Assembly: GCA_023055425.1 (NCBI GenBank)
Contig: JALGPY010000003.1
Coordinates: 71,275,491-71,339,490 of the forward strand
From: Linanthus parryae
Lineage: Eukaryota > Streptophyta > Magnoliopsida > Ericales > Polemoniaceae
Length of the DNA stretch: 64,000 nucleotides
Direction: 5' to 3'
In this document: positions 20,942 through 34,400 of the stretch, in pieces
How positions within the stretch are numbered: position 1 is the stretch's first letter
How the letters are laid out: each line of letters starts with the position of its first letter
Translations under genes and position numbers: made by a program
Notes under the pieces: model-generated
The model's database searches: none
What the model was told of the DNA's origin: nothing
The model's input: the letters and a program-made list of their open reading frames with translations, nothing else

Positions 20942-21648
20942 GATGATTTCTCTATATATACTTGGGTTATGTTTCTTAGAGAAAAATCTGAATCTCTCAC
21001 TGAATTTGCAAAGCTTTGTAGAGAACTTCAAACATTGAAAAAACTACCTATTGCCTCAATTAGGAGTGATCATGGTAGAGAGTTTTATCAACTTGAGTTT
21101 GATGGATTTTGTTCTAATCATGGCATCTCTCACATCCTCGAACTCCTCAACAGAATAGAGTTGTTGAAAGAAAGAACATGACTCTTGAAGACATGTCAAG
21201 AACAATGCTTCTGGAAAACAAGTTGCCAAAGTATTATTGGGCAGAAGTTGTGAATACAGCTAACTATATTCTTAACAGGTGCTTGATCAGACCTATTTTG
21301 AAGAAGACTCCCTATGAGCTGTTCAAAGGAAGAAATTCAAACATTTCTTACTTCAAACCATTTGGTTGTACTTGTTTTGTCCACAATAATGGTAAGGACA
21401 ATGTTGGTAAGTTTGATGCAAGAAGTGATGAAGGTATTTTTCTTGCTACTCACAGACGAGCAAAGCCTATAGATTTTATAATAAGATAACCAAGCTTGTT
21501 GAAGAAAGCATTCATGTTATTTTTAATGAAAGCTATGATGGTTCTTTGAGTGATGGTTTTGCATATATCAATCTGAACAAGCATGATTGAGATACTGAAG
21601 AAGAATCATCAAAAGGTCCAAGGAAATGTCACGGGAACAAGACAGGCA

Positions 21649-21687
21649 TTTTCAAGGCCTTGAAACCAAGGTTCAAGCCTTGAAACA
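21649..21687. repeat. palindrome pair in the INT-RT linker, copy A2
   Basis: TTTCAAGGCCTTGAAA is followed by TTCAAGCCTTGAAA, at the same position and spacing as in A1. Confidence 0.75.
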
Positions 21688-23466
21688 GAACCTCCAGAGA
21701 AGACAGCAGAACAAGCCATTACGTCAAGTTCTCATAGACTTGAGCAGAAAACTGGAGAGCCTAAATCATGGACACCAAGGAAGAGATTTAAATATCTCTC
21801 ATCTCATCCTGCCGATAACATTATTTCTGATCCAACCACTGGTACACAAAGCAGATCACAGTTGAAGAATCTTTGTACTTATAATGCTTTTATTTCTCTT
21901 GTAGAACCCAAAACTGTGAAGGAAGCATTACAAGAAGCAGACTAGATTGTAGCAATGCAAAGTGAACTCAATGAGTTTGAAAGGAACAAGGTCTGGAATC
22001 TAGTTCCTCCACCAAGAAATTAGTATGTTATTGGCACCAGATGGGTATTCAGAAACAAGTTAGATGAGAATGGAAATGTAATAAGGAACAAAGCTAGATT
22101 GGTAGCTCAAGGCTACAATCAAGAAGAAGGTATTGAATTTAAAAAAAAAAACTTTTTCTCCTGTTTCCAGGTTAGAAGCAACTAGAATTCTACTTGCATT
22201 TGCATCTCACAAAAACATGAAAATATTTCAAATGGATGTAAAGTGTGCATTTCTAAATGGCTATCTGCAAGAAGAATTTCATGTTGCTCAACCTCTAGGT
22301 TTTGAAAATGACAAGTTTCCAGATAATGTTTACAAACTTGACAAAGCTCTTTATGGTTTGAAACAAGCTCCAAGAGCTTGGTATGAAAGATTGTCAAAAT
22401 TTCTACTTGAAGATGATTTCAAAAGAAGATTAGTAGACAAAACCCTTTTCATAAAGACTCATGAGAAATACATTCTTGTAGTTCAAATTTATGTTGATGA
22501 TATTTTGTTTGGAGCTACTAATTATCTTTTGTGCAAGGAATTCTCAAGTCTTATGAGCAGGGAATTTGAAATGAGCTTGACGGGAGAATTGAATTTCTTT
22601 CTTGGACTTCAAATACATCATATGAAGAAGGGCATATTCTTACATCAAATAAAGTACAAAAAGGACTTGCTAAGAAAGTATAATATCTCTTCGTCCAAAG
22701 AGATTAAGACCCCCATGAGTTCTACATTGCCTTTACACAAGGATGAATCTGGTAAGAGCGTGAATGTGAAAGAATATAGAGGTATGATTGGATCATTAAT
22801 CTACCTCACAGCCCGTAGACCTGATATCATGTAAATTGTGTGTAAGTGTGCTAGATTTCAAGATGATCCAAGAGAATCACACTTGACTGCAGTTAAAAGA
22901 ATTTTTAGATATCTCAATGGTACCAAAGGCTTAGGGCTTTGGTATCCTAAACATTATATTCTATTTGTGTGGCTATTCAGATGTTGAATTTGCAGGATAT
23001 AAAGTTTATAGAAAGAGCACATCAGGATGTTTTCAATTTCTTGGATCATCCTTAATTAGCTGGCATTCAAAGAATCAAAACTCAATTGCACTATCAACAG
23101 CTGAAGCTGAATACATAGCAGCTGGAGCTTGCTGATCACAAGTGTTATTGATAGCACAACAAATAATAGATCTTGGAATTGATTTCAGATATATACCTAT
23201 CAAGTGTGACAACTCAAGTGCAATATCAATTACAAAGAATCCAGTTCAGCATTCTAGAACAAAGCATATTGATGTTAGACATCACTTCATCAGAGATCAT
23301 GCTGAAAAAGGTGATGTTGTTCTTGAATTTGTTTCTACTAACTTGCAATTTGCAGACATCTTCACTAAACCATTGCCAGATGAAAGATTCTCAGCCTTAA
23401 GATTGGAATTGGGCATGCTAAATAAAGAAGCATTGGTTTAGGGGGAAACTCAGGTAAGTTTTATGT

Positions 23467-23585
23467 GTTTCAAAGGTTTGAACTAATTTTCAAAGCCTTG
23501 AAAATATTTTCAAATCTTTGAGTATATGTGCATTACTTCATACAACTTTTCAAGGACTTGAAATCCTTTCCAAAGCTTTGAAAAT
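23467..23585. repeat. post-pol palindrome array, copy A2
   Basis: About five degenerate units lie between pol and ORF3: TTTCAAAGGTTTGAA, TTTCAAAGCCTTGAAA, TTTCAAATCTTTGA, TTTTCAAGGACTTGAAA and TTTCCAAAGCTTTGAAAA. A1 has two or three here. Confidence 0.7.
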
Positions 23586-23866
23586 AAGACGGCGTGCTAG
23601 ATAGTCAATAAAATGAATCTTTCAATATTGGGTTTTATGTTTCTAGAAAATTGCTCAATGTTGCCACTCGATTTTTCATATACCGCAAAAATATTATTAT
23701 ATATTTTATTTCCACACAAATTTGAATCTTTTTTGATTCAGCAGATCCTCAAAGATCATAAAGAATATTTAGTTTCCTTTTCAAACTGAAACTCTCTTCT
23801 ATTTATTTCTTTCTTTCATTATCTCCTTAGTATCTATCCTACAACTCTCTTCTTATCCAAACCCTA

Positions 23867-24542
23867 ATGAGCACCAGAAGAGCCTCAGACAGAATCAAGA
23901 TGGCTGGTGGTTCAAAGGCTGCAACAGAGAAGTAAAGAAAGACCATTGTGGAAGAGGTTCAAACCAATAGTGGGGATTCCAGTTCAAAGAGCCTACTGAA
24001 GAAGAAATAGCACCTCCTCCTCCCTAGAATAAGGCCAAGAAAGATGAGACACCAGTTTCCAGCAAGAAGAAGAAGATGGCAGTGGAATCTGCACCAGAAA
24101 AACAGAAGGGAATTCAGATTGGTAGCCCTAAGAAGGCAAAGAAGAAGGCTAACATAACTTACAAGGGAAAAGGAAAAGAGAAGATCTACATTCAAGACTT
24201 GGATTCAGATGCAACCTCAAGTTTATATGAATTCTATTCAGTTTAAAAAAAGGACGAAAAAAAGAAATATCTTCAAGAAGCTGAGTTAGAGTCCAGCATG
24301 GAATCTGAAAGAAAGAATCAGAAGAAAAATACTTCTTTGACAAAGAAACGGTCCTTTGTAAAGAAGAAACTGAAAATGGAAGGAAGGCACAAGAAGGGTT
24401 AACCTTCCTATTTAACAGTGTGATCAAGACAATAAGTTCAATTATTGATGATGTGGCTCAACAAGAAGAAGAACAGGATGATGAGGAAGACAGTCAGGAA
24501 GAAGATGCAGAGCAGCAAGGAGATGAAGACCCTACCCCTTAA
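23867..24542 (+). pseudogene. third ORF of SIRE copy A2, core deleted
   Basis: Starts MSTRRASDRIKMAGGSKAA and then hits a stop (near 23934). Downstream Lys-rich and acidic segments match A1 in order and length, ending DEDPTP at the TAA 24540-24542. The central domain present in copy C is missing, as in A1. Confidence 0.65.
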
Positions 24543-24567
24543 CTCTTGCCTACTCTTTCTTCTCCTT

Positions 24568-24605
24568 TTTAAGGCCTTGAAATCCTTTTCAAAGTCTTGA
24601 AATTT
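24568..24605. repeat. post-ORF3 palindrome pair, copy A2
   Basis: TTTTTAAGGCCTTGAAA and TTTTCAAAGTCTTGAAA, about 20 bp apart. Confidence 0.7.
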
Positions 24606-24919
24606 TATCTCTTTAACAATCTTTTAAAAATCTTTCCAAGTACTGATCCAACATATTCTCATTCTTTTTTGATGAAAGTCAAAAAGGGGGAGAAATTTAG
24701 GTTATTATGTTTTACTATTGTGGTTACAGACCTGGTTTTGGACAGTAGGACTACCTGAAACTGTGCTGTTATTTGCTACTTTTAGTTTTTTTTAATAAGT
24801 TTGATCTTTTGGATGTTATGTGTTGACATTATATGATTTATTCTGCTATGTGCTAATAAGTTTTTGCTGCAGAAACAGAGTATCAAACAAATTGGAAGAC
24901 TATGGTTTTGTCTTTCATC

Positions 24920-24929
24920 AAGGGGAGAT
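24920..24929 (+). other. polypurine tract of A2
   Basis: AAGGGGAGAT immediately before LTR3, identical to that of A1. Confidence 0.8.
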
Positions 24930-26149
24930 TGTAAGTTCAATGCACGATCAAGACTTGAAATAACTTGTCTATTTCAAGGCCTTGAAACTTACTGAGCTTC
25001 ACTTGCATGAACTTCGGGGGAGTTTATGATCTTAATACAACTCCTAAACCCCTGTGCATGATTAGTTGATAATTTATGATGAAAGACAAAGTATTTCACA
25101 CTGTTTGCAGGATCTAACATTATTTGTTTGACTCAGTTTTGCAGGGAATTTTGTTTCCTATTTTATAGGAACCTGATTCCTAACTTATGTTTTGCGGATA
25201 TGGTAACTACTTGATGATTGATTTTGTGATCAATCTGCTATTTTTAAAAGCTTCCCAACATACTTCCAACAAGATTTTATCAGTATCCCAAAAGATACTG
25301 AGCTACTAGCCGTTGGAAGAAGCTGTTAGAAGAGTCAAGATTTGAAGCAAATTTTCGGGAAAGTTTGTTAGGAAGATTCTGAAGATCTTCCATTCAAACT
25401 GAGTGCTTAAAAGGAGAATTGCTGAAGGATTTCGTAGACACAAAAATACATAGCAATTCACATAGAAACTTAAAAATATTCAAGGATTTATAAGCAACAA
25501 AGAAGCAGATTCATCTCTCAATCCAAGCATTAGAAGAACACTGCATACTCACTGCAGTTTCATTTCCTGTGTTCTTCTTTTCTGAAATTCATTTGTATAT
25601 CAATTTGATAACTCTTCTATTTCTTATTCTCAAGGATTGTTCAAGGTAAAAAATAGAGAATTCTTAGTTAATTAGATAGCTAGAGCAGGTACTAGATAGG
25701 TTAGTGAGAACCACAAGCTGTAACATAGTAAGGCTTCTCTCAGTGCTTGAGATCTAAGGCTTAGCGGTGGATTAATGAGAATTGTGTTGAAAATCCTAGA
25801 GGGAGAAGATACCTGAGGTAGATATGTAGGTCCAAGTGGAGTGAACTCTATATATCTCGTGTCTCTTGCATTTGCTTTTCAGTTACATACTTAGAAATTT
25901 TGCATCTTCTAAAAAAAGTTTCATTTCAAGGGTTTGAAACTCATTTCAAGTCCTTGAAATAGATTTTTTTCCTTCCTTACTCTAAATGTTTTCATTCAAA
26001 GGTCTTGATACTCATTTCAAGGACTTGAATCTCTTTACAAATATTTTGAAACCACTACTTTTGCAAAGTTTAGCAAAAGCCTGCATACTCTATTCAACCC
26101 CCCTTTTAGAGTATTGATCCTGTATTTCTACCTACTGTACACCCCTTCA
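24930..26149 (+). repeat. LTR3 (3' LTR of the array)
   Basis: Starts TGTAAGTTCAATGC and ends CCCCTTCA with an intact terminal CA. It is clearly more diverged than LTR1 and LTR2 are from each other. The U3 array is reduced to a single clean TTTCAAGGCCTTGAAA (24972-24987), where LTR1 and LTR2 have two degenerate units with extra sequence. TGAAG follows as target duplication. Confidence 0.88.
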
Positions 26150-26156
26150 TGAAGGT

Positions 26157-26368
26157 TGAATGATTAATGTATTTCCAATGAATCTTGGTCCGTATTTATA
26201 CAAGATGGGTGATTTACATACAACATATAGTCAGCTAATTTAGGAAATAGATAATTACAACATAATAACTGATCCCATAGATCATGGGATAATCAACATA
26301 AATAAGGGAAGAGATAATGGAGATTATCTTATCCCTTAAATATTATCACATAAATGCCTATTTCATCA
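26157..26368 (-). repeat. displaced 5' LTR of the minus-strand copia element
   Basis: On the minus strand the sequence starts TGATGAAATAGG and ends CATTAATCATTCA. It contains a TATA box (TATAAATA, about 26200). It is followed by ACC and then the duplicated target bases. Joining across the SIRE array places it just upstream of the PBS at 1859-1870. The exact left boundary is inferred from TG..CA ends. Confidence 0.55.
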
Positions 26369-26829
26369 GGCTCGTTTCTAAGGCAGGGTACGAGACTTCT
26401 GGCTCATGTTGGATGCTCAGATGTGGTTTCTTCTCAGCCAAACGATCTGGTTGGTCTTCTGTTGTTATCTTCACTTCTGAGTCCTTCTTCGTAATACATC
26501 TTGCATTTGCTGGGCTTGGCGGGTCATCTGTTGTAGAAACATTCTGCAACCTGGCTGACTTAGATGTTTCCCCCTTCTCTCCGAATGTCTTCTACCTATT
26601 AAGTATCCTCCTTCATATCATTGATCTCCTCATATATTTCATCACCACCGGTATTTCTTCTCTTGAATATCCTTCTCTGCGGGGATTCTGATCCACTTGA
26701 GTCATCCGTTGAACTTTTTTTTCTCATCGTAGTTGTTCCTTCAGAATCAAAAACAAAAATCGGGTCTTCAGTCGAAGATCCGTGGTTGAATGCACTACTT
26801 TAGGGTTCCATAGAGAGTTATCGTGAGGT
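26369..26829. other. flanking sequence with unrecognised minus-strand frames
   Basis: Minus-strand translation from about 26803 gives an acidic/Ser-rich stretch (STDDSSGSESPQRRIFKRRN), then a stop, then a 63-codon frame (26549-26358). Neither matches a family I recognise. They may be remnants of another element. The plus-strand frame 26317-26691 is probably a shadow. Confidence 0.25.
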
Positions 26830-27941
26830 TTGGTGTAAGAACATGATTTTAGGTGTTATGATTTCAATAGTATACTAATCACTTTATCCCTAATCTTTTC
26901 ATCTACTTTTTGGTAACAACAATAACTATAATTGCGGTTTATTTATTTTAATGGGGCATGTGGAGATTCTAGAATTTTAGTGTTCCAAAAAAAAAACCAC
27001 CCGACTAACCATGTGTTTTTATATTCCTAAACTAGTTCTAACACATTAGGACACCTATGTATAGCCTGAGAACGCTATTGTGGTCAATTTAGACACTACA
27101 GAGGAGATTGTGGAGTTTGGAGCCTCGTTTGGAGCTCTATAGAAACATCATTTGGAATCTTTTTCTCTTCTCTTCTACGTTATTATAGTTTTTGTTCATG
27201 AGAAAAATTGTTATAGAGATAATATCTATGAGTAGCTAAGTTTTTTTTTATCGGAATCCTCTTTCGATATCTAGGGGTTGCTACGCATTGCACGTTTTGA
27301 GCTTATAATTCACGTTTTGACTTAATTGATGTGGTTTTCCCTTTTTATGAATGATTTACGTTCTTAATTCTATCTCTCTTGCGTTTTACGTCATGTTAGG
27401 GTTGATTATCATTGTTGTTTATGTGGTAACTCCATGAATGTTTGTTGATATATTGAATCATTCACCTAGTTGTATCATTATTTGGTAACTCCGTAGCCTT
27501 AACTACGATCCTGGAGTAAAACGACAATCTTAATGCTCGTCTAGAATTGATTTAGACTTCGTAACTCTGTTTGAATTGAATTTAGGAGTACATCAGTTGT
27601 TTGGTAAATCGACAAGTCACAATTGTTTGATTGAAGAGAGAATCGTATCAGTGTTTTGTAAATCAAAACATGCGTCCATAGTAACCCTAGTGATCTGAAG
27701 AAGGAAGCCCAGTATTATTCTCCGATTCGTTTATAAACCATCTTTCACATTTATTTAGTCGTGAAATCAGCAGTATATCAGTTATTTCATTCGTTGTTTA
27801 GCAATATCCACTCAACTATTTGCCCACATTACGGTTAACGATTATAATTAATTTACGACAACTACCGTGGGATTCGACTACCCTATATTATCTTATTATT
27901 ACGACACGTAACAGCCGTGCACTTGGGGTTGAGACGTGTCA
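26830..27941 (+). repeat. probable remnant LTR of a Tat/Athila-type gypsy element
   Basis: The 3' part contains ACAACTACCGTGGGATTCGA and AGCCGTGCACTTGGGGTTGAG and ends ACGTGTCA, a layout typical of Tat/Athila LTR ends. Upstream GAGTAGCTAAG and CTAGGGGTTG also recall such LTRs. TTGGCGC follows 10 bp later but does not continue as a full primer site. The left boundary is uncertain. Confidence 0.4.
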
Positions 27942-27985
27942 ACGCTTACTCTTGGCGCAAGCAATTTTTTGCGATGGTACCTCGT

Positions 27986-28291
27986 CTACGAAGGCTGATT
28001 CCTTATGAGAATCTGAAGGTCTTTCAGTTCGTCGAGTCGCTTGTCTAGGAGTGAAATGATTTCTTGCAAAGTTTGAATTCCATCATGTAACTTCTTTTTC
28101 TGTCGATCAATCTCTGCTTGAAATAACTCCCTCATGTGTTTTGTCATTCTAGTATTGATAGCCTGGCAATCTTCTTCTCTGGATGGGGTTGCTGTCACAG
28201 AAATGCAATGATTGGCAACAACATTGTGAGACTCCACTAAAGGGCTAGTAACTTCTTCCCCAGACAAAGTTCTTTTGTGTGTGGCCATCAT
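27986..28291 (-). CDS. short ORF with coiled-coil C-terminus, unidentified
   Basis: 101 codons from an ATG, starting MMATHKRTLSGEEV and ending with a heptad-like segment (LQEIISLLDKRLDELKDLQ). Many plant gypsy Gag proteins begin with such short coiled coils, but no capsid or zinc knuckle follows, so this is only a suggestion. The minus-strand leader upstream (28300-28560) is gene-free. Confidence 0.25.
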   Translation of the reverse strand: MMATHKRTLSGEEVTSPLVESHNVVANHCISVTATPSREEDCQAINTRMTKHMRELFQAEIDRQKKKLHDGIQTLQEIISLLDKRLDELKDLQILIRNQPS

Positions 28292-28499
28292 AATTTGTGA
28301 TGCGGTGTGTTAAAGCGAACGTGTTACGTACGAGAAAAAGTGTTAGGTATGATGCCAGAAGTATCAAATCAAGGATGGTGTTACTAAACGTATAACTTAG
28401 AATGCGAAAGTTCTTGAAGAGACAACAATATCGTGTGTGTATGTAGAACAAACTCGCCTCTCTTCGGGTAGAGAACGCAAGGAAAAAAGGAATGGAACA

Positions 28500-31400
28500 A
28501 AACCTTTTACCTAACCAACTTGATCTGACTCATTCTCTCTGGTAGTGAAGTTGGACCACGAAAGATGAATGTCCTATATTAGTTTTCGTGTTTCTAATTG
28601 ATTTTAAAATCACAGAACTGGAATTTCCCAGCCTATAAGGTTAACATATGGTGATATGTGGTTCAATTATATGAGGAGTGCCTCTAGACATGCAGCTAAA
28701 ACTAAAATCTCGTAGTGTAAGGAGCCAAACGTGTACAAGAAATGTTAGGTACGCGTACGAATAACAACTTTATGACATTGAATGTGTGAAAATGAGTAAA
28801 TGGTGACAATTTTATTTAAAATGATTCAATAAATAATGCAAAATCACAAGGCATTAGCATAATCAACAAAATCAACACTTTATAACCCAAGTTAAACAAA
28901 CAGGTTGCGAATACGATGATTACGATTTCGTAACATTTTCCACGTTCGTAAAAGGTTGTAAGAACATGGAAAGGCATTTTAGTGGTTACATGATTTTTCA
29001 ATAACCTCGGATCTCATGACAACTGTTATTACATATACAAAGATACATATGTTATAACTGTGGGAAACAATAGAAGTAGCCGGTGGTTTAAATCGCTATC
29101 TTGATTGATTACATGGTTGTTTCATATATATTACATCAAAAATTATAATTTTTTTTATTTATTTATTTATTTATTGACAAAGAGGGATCGAGCTCATTTC
29201 AGAATCATCCTAATTACTCTTCTTTCTAACTTATCCTGTTCCAGGAATAGTGTTTTGCAATATACATATTGTTTAGAAAATTAGGGATGTTTTTGTGGAG
29301 ATACATTATTGAAATCCTACATTATTGACACGAATGTAAAGAGGAAATCAGTGACCGAACAAATAAGCTATCATATCAGGTCAGATCGGTAAAGCAAGCA
29401 AAAACACAGCAGAAAGATTAACATAGTAAGAGAAAGAGATATTATATGCAGAGAAAGGGCTACGGTGTGAAGATCTGAACTGTAACCACTTACTTCTAGA
29501 GTTAAACTGCCACCGTTGGAGCGCAGAGTAACTGCACTTCCGAGTAGAGTAATCGCATTAGTTAAAGAGACCTAATGACAAACTTCAGAAAGAAAGGTCT
29601 TCCTCTGCTACAGAAGGGCACTTAAACACGCACAAAACTCCAGGGCAAAGAAGTAATTTAGGCAACCTCCATGTACGCCCCTATGGCAAGCGGCAATACG
29701 CATAGATTAGAATACTTGTATATGTTATGTATATAGGTATATATGTTTTATATCCATGTATTGATATAGGTACCGATACGATATTTTTTGATGTTTTCTT
29801 ACACAAATAAATATTTATATAACAAAACATTAATATAGAGATGTAACTTAGTAGACTGTCAAAAGAAGTGATCGTATCTTTTACGTTATCACTTGATAGT
29901 CATGTTGTAACATCCTTATTTTCAAGTTTAATTTGAAATTTTGCTAATACATGTCTAGTATATTGTGCAAATTGAGGTTTTATTCAAAATACGAAGCATC
30001 CTTTTCAAGGTTAAAAAAAAGTTAATTCATATTTTGAATAGAATGTAAAAATACGAAGTATTTTATTTTGCAAACCAACTTTGCTTAGCTTAAAATCAAA
30101 CATGCTTTTTATGATGTAACATATTTGCTTGTTTACATGAAATTGATTTTATATTTTTTATCGGTGAAATTTAAAAAAAAAAGACGTAAACTATACTACA
30201 TCAATATATTAGCAGTAAACTGTATTTGACTTATTTACAGAGTGTTAAGATAGGTCGTCGAATAAATACCACCATTTCCATCATTTTTATGTGTCACCAT
30301 TTACACCTAATTCAAAGTACAAAAACAAAAATCATAATCAAAAACCAATTATATACATCGAAATCAAAATGAAAAGTTTTCTTTCAATAATGGTTTGACA
30401 ATGATTTTTAACAAAATGCATATCATGACTTCTACATATTTGTGAACAATGGTGCGGGACATAATTAACTTTGAGTGAAAAGATAAGAAATAAAGCACCC
30501 AATATATTAGATTTTGTTTCAGTGCATTCGAGCAAGATGATGTGGCTTTATCACCTAAATTGTTAATGATACCGATATGAGTTACAACATATAACATTCA
30601 CCACCATTCTATGATTTTCCTCTGGTAGATTTACACCTCTAAAATCTCCAACAAACACAACTACCTTACCACCATATAACATGTCCATCGAAAAATATCT
30701 CGCAACAGACTCTCAAATGTTTCGATACTTTATTTTTTCGACATTCCTAATAAAGATACATTAGAACCACCATTGTTTATACTACGTATCAAAACAATAG
30801 TGCGAAAAGGAAAACCTTCTGCATCGATTGGTTTATAAGGCTGGAAAGTATCTCCATTGTTACTACAGTGATCAACTTCTTTTCTCAAAAAACGGTCTAT
30901 TAGTTGCATGCATGTGCGAGTTATATTATACTCTAAGAAATGCAACTATGGTTTCATATATGCGCGCACTATATTACACACACAAAACTAGGCAACTTCA
31001 TCATATACATATTGCAGATAGTACTATGCTTGATAAGATTTGGAGTTTAGAACTTGGTATGCTTAGGAAATGGTGTTTATGAAAAGTCATCTTCTCTTGA
31101 TCTTTTTACCATTACATTGCCTGAAGGGATGCGAGCATTTTCCTCTGTAGGGTGAAACTCAAACATATATTTCGACAACTACTTCTTGTCGCTTGTCCTC
31201 ATCTAGCTTATCCAAAATCTCGATCCTCCGATGGCCTCTTTTAATTTCCTTTCTAATGTCTGCTCTCATTTCTCCAACTATTTTTCAACTCGAATGTTGT
31301 GACTGATTCTGAGAGCCTCATCTTCCATTGTGATATAAATATGCTAGATTCAAAGAATTGCGGGAATACGATATGTCCATAATGAGCAAATGATGCTGAA

Positions 31401-34400
31401 TGGGTGCATATTTCTAGTTTGTGAGGTGGTGGCTGCAGCTCCGTGGTTTTTCATCATCCGAATATATTATCAAAATTGGATACGCCACAGTACCGAAGTG
31501 CTCAATGCTATGCACATGCTTCTTATCCGGCTGTCTACAAAAAAGGTTTTATAGCATCTTTTAGATTAATGATAACTTTTTATTTGTAGTCTATATTTAA
31601 AATGAAAAAAAAAGTGTAAGCCAGCATTAAATTATGCTCATATGCATAGAGTGGTACCAATATGAACATCAATATATCTAGCCCAGTGATCAAGTTGCTC
31701 CAGATATTTCATATGTTATTTCTGCATTATTGAACAGAGAAACATATAATATTTCGTGAAGCAACATATTATGTAGACAATATTAAATCGAAATGATGCA
31801 GCTATGCAATTTACGTAGTCAATTTGTAAATATTGAAATCGTATGGTACACTATCGATCTTTTCAAAAAACATTGTTTACTAAGCTTCATATGAGTATCA
31901 CAATATGAGATTGTTGAAAGATTAACATTATTTTTACCAAAACATACAACATATGGGTTGTATATTGTGACATGATAGTAAAAGCCTACATGCATAATGT
32001 TAAACTCATTCTAGTAGTATGTAGAATCCTTATACCTTGATATTGTCACATGATAGATATTGATTAAATTACTATGAATCATCCCGCTGCAAGTGCATTC
32101 AAGAAACATCCATATGAATTGCATGATTTATTGACATGCAATAGATATCAGCAAAGGATTACAGAAGAAAATCACTATAAGATAGTCAGGAGAAGGTTTA
32201 CCTCACTCTAGCGATAGCAGTAATAAATCTGGATGTTACAGACCTGTGGCTCCACTTCTTTCTCTGTTTACTTTGTAATCGTAAGCTTTGGTAATTATCC
32301 GTTTATATTCAAGAAAAGAGAATCGGAAAAATTCATGTACTTTCTTTACTCACATGCATATATCTACTTCTGTAAAAGAGATATTTAACTTAGATTAATA
32401 GAAGAAAGAGCATTCTCCAAGAACTATAACCTGATAGGTGGCCTAGGATGGCAGCTGACCTCATTGTGGAGATTTCCTTTCTTTTCTTTTTTTTTATTCT
32501 TTACTTATTCATTTTCTAATATATTTATTCATTTTTGGGTGCATGTTAGATTGACTTGGTGCTAATCAGTCTTTCATAAATATAGGTACATGAGATTGTT
32601 GTGAAGAATTTATGTACATTATTTTATTGAAATCACATACTAAGAATTGGTATCATTTGATTAACAATGTAATGAACTAATGTAATGAACTAATGAACTG
32701 GTATCATTTCATTTAATATTAGGGAAGAAAGTATACGTGAACACAAATTCAAGTGTTGTAATGAACTAATGATAGAGTTGCGACAATTGTATAGCAAAAA
32801 TATCATCAGGAAAAGGATAAATTGTTTCAAATTTATAGTGTCAGATAAATGAAAGAATTACGCAATACAACAAACAAATGGGTAAACACAGTTTTGGGCA
32901 CTATCACAGATAATGTTACTACATGTGAGATTTTGCTTACAGTCTGTCTATTACCACTATTAGTGACATACCTAGACGATAAACTGCGAATATTGGCCAA
33001 GTTTTTCCCAAATTTAGATATGAATTTAATATTTATCGAGTAATAACAGAATGTTTTTGTTATTCTTCAACAAAAGTATGAAACTTGCCAAAAAAAGTAG
33101 AAGCCACATTCTAGAATACTGCTGCAGATACAGATGCTTATCACAACAGTATAAATTTGGAACAACATTGGTGAGTACAGAAACGTAATATTGATTGAAT
33201 ATTGACTAAGTCATGCATAATTATTATAATTTATACCAGAATCGCTAAAGTAGTACCGGATAGTTCTTGATTATCGCATTTACTACTCCTCCATTCACGC
33301 AAGTGATACTTGAAAACATCTTATCATGCAATGTATTCTTAATTGATAAGGATATTGGACTAAAAATATTGATCAAATACAATCAGTCAACAATTAAATG
33401 GTAGCTAAATATGAATACACACTGTATGATGAAATTGTATCAAACTGACTAATACTAAAAAAATGCCTTAAATAGTATAGAAATCATTCCTAATAAAGAT
33501 ACTATTCAAAAACAACACCAATTATAACATAATATGAAGCTCTTGTCTCAAAGTTATGATATTCTTCTGCTAATTTCTGACACATTTTGAAACACATAAA
33601 CCTTAAACCTTGGCTTAGCAGTGTCAGTTAACTCTACAACAAAAGTGTCGCCACCGTTGATCACACAATCACGTACAAACTTACTCCAATAAAAGTGTCG
33701 CCTAGTAATGTCACCACGTCAAGGATAGCTGCAATTAACTCCCCAACTCAAATGATCACTTTCATTTCGTACTTTAAATTTCGTCATTGTCCCTCAAATG
33801 TATTATCTTGTGAACATAGCGGGTATACTATGCACAATGATAAAGTTACAATTAATAAGTGTAACCAGTTTTAGAATCGGGGAAAAGGAAGGTTGTCTGA
33901 AATAAATATGGACATTCAGTATTGCAACGTGATACTCTTTCAAGAACATCAACATCAAACATGAAGCAGTGGGAAAATATGGTAAGATACAGTAGGAAGT
34001 GCAAGAAAGAACTGTCATTTAGTCAGCCGTGTGCACTAAATTTGTGAAATACAAGATAATAGCACAGTAATACTTTGTGAAACACATATATATGAATTTA
34101 GCTGATCGATGGCTCTTTATCTGTTAATATATAGTGTTCACTACGAATAATTTTTGTCAAACAATAGCTTTGTATCTCTTAATACGTAATGTTTTGTCAT
34201 CAGATACTTTTTGTGTTTATTATCGATCAATTGTATTCTTTTAAAAAAAAATATTCAAATAAATTTACTTCGCAACATCCTTGAGTTCATGCTTAAAAAC
34301 AACAGATCCATCTGTTTACGAAAGCAGTAATTTTTTTGTATATTTTAATGTGAATGATGCTATTGCCAATAAATACCCAATTACCAACAGCCATCCCTTA

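Larger units (their letters stand above)
14117..23441 (+). pseudogene. Pol of SIRE copy A2, split by a 6-kb insertion
   Basis: The protease motif is altered to DNGCSRHM (about 14156), replacing the Ser of DSG. GAG-pre-integrase (LWHRKLGHISLHTL) and the first integrase Asp region (FHIDLRGP, about 14728) are present; the reading stops at 14796 where foreign DNA begins. After 20843 integrase resumes: RSDHGREF, then a damaged Glu region, and KYYWAEVVNTANYILNRC. The RT is largely open at 22133-22834, with FQMDVKCAFLNGYL and QIYVDDILFGAT (catalytic YVDD present). RNaseH runs to the TAG at 23439-23441 with stops at about 22833 and 23134. This copy has the best-preserved RT of the array, but the insertion makes it non-functional. 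Confidence 0.85.
1878..26149 (+). mobile_element. SIRE/Maximus-like Ty1/copia tandem array: LTR-A1-LTR-A2-LTR
   Basis: Three LTRs (1878-3120, 11000-12243, 24930-26149) alternate with two internal regions in the same orientation. The middle LTR is preceded by a polypurine tract and followed by a primer-binding site, so it serves as 3' LTR of A1 and 5' LTR of A2. The outer ends carry CGAAG/TGAAG, so the array occupies a single insertion site. Internal regions encode Gag, DSGCS protease, integrase, reverse transcriptase, RNaseH and a third ORF after pol. A1 contains a MULE and A2 a 6-kb gypsy derivative. Both copies have many stops and frameshifts. Confidence 0.88.
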
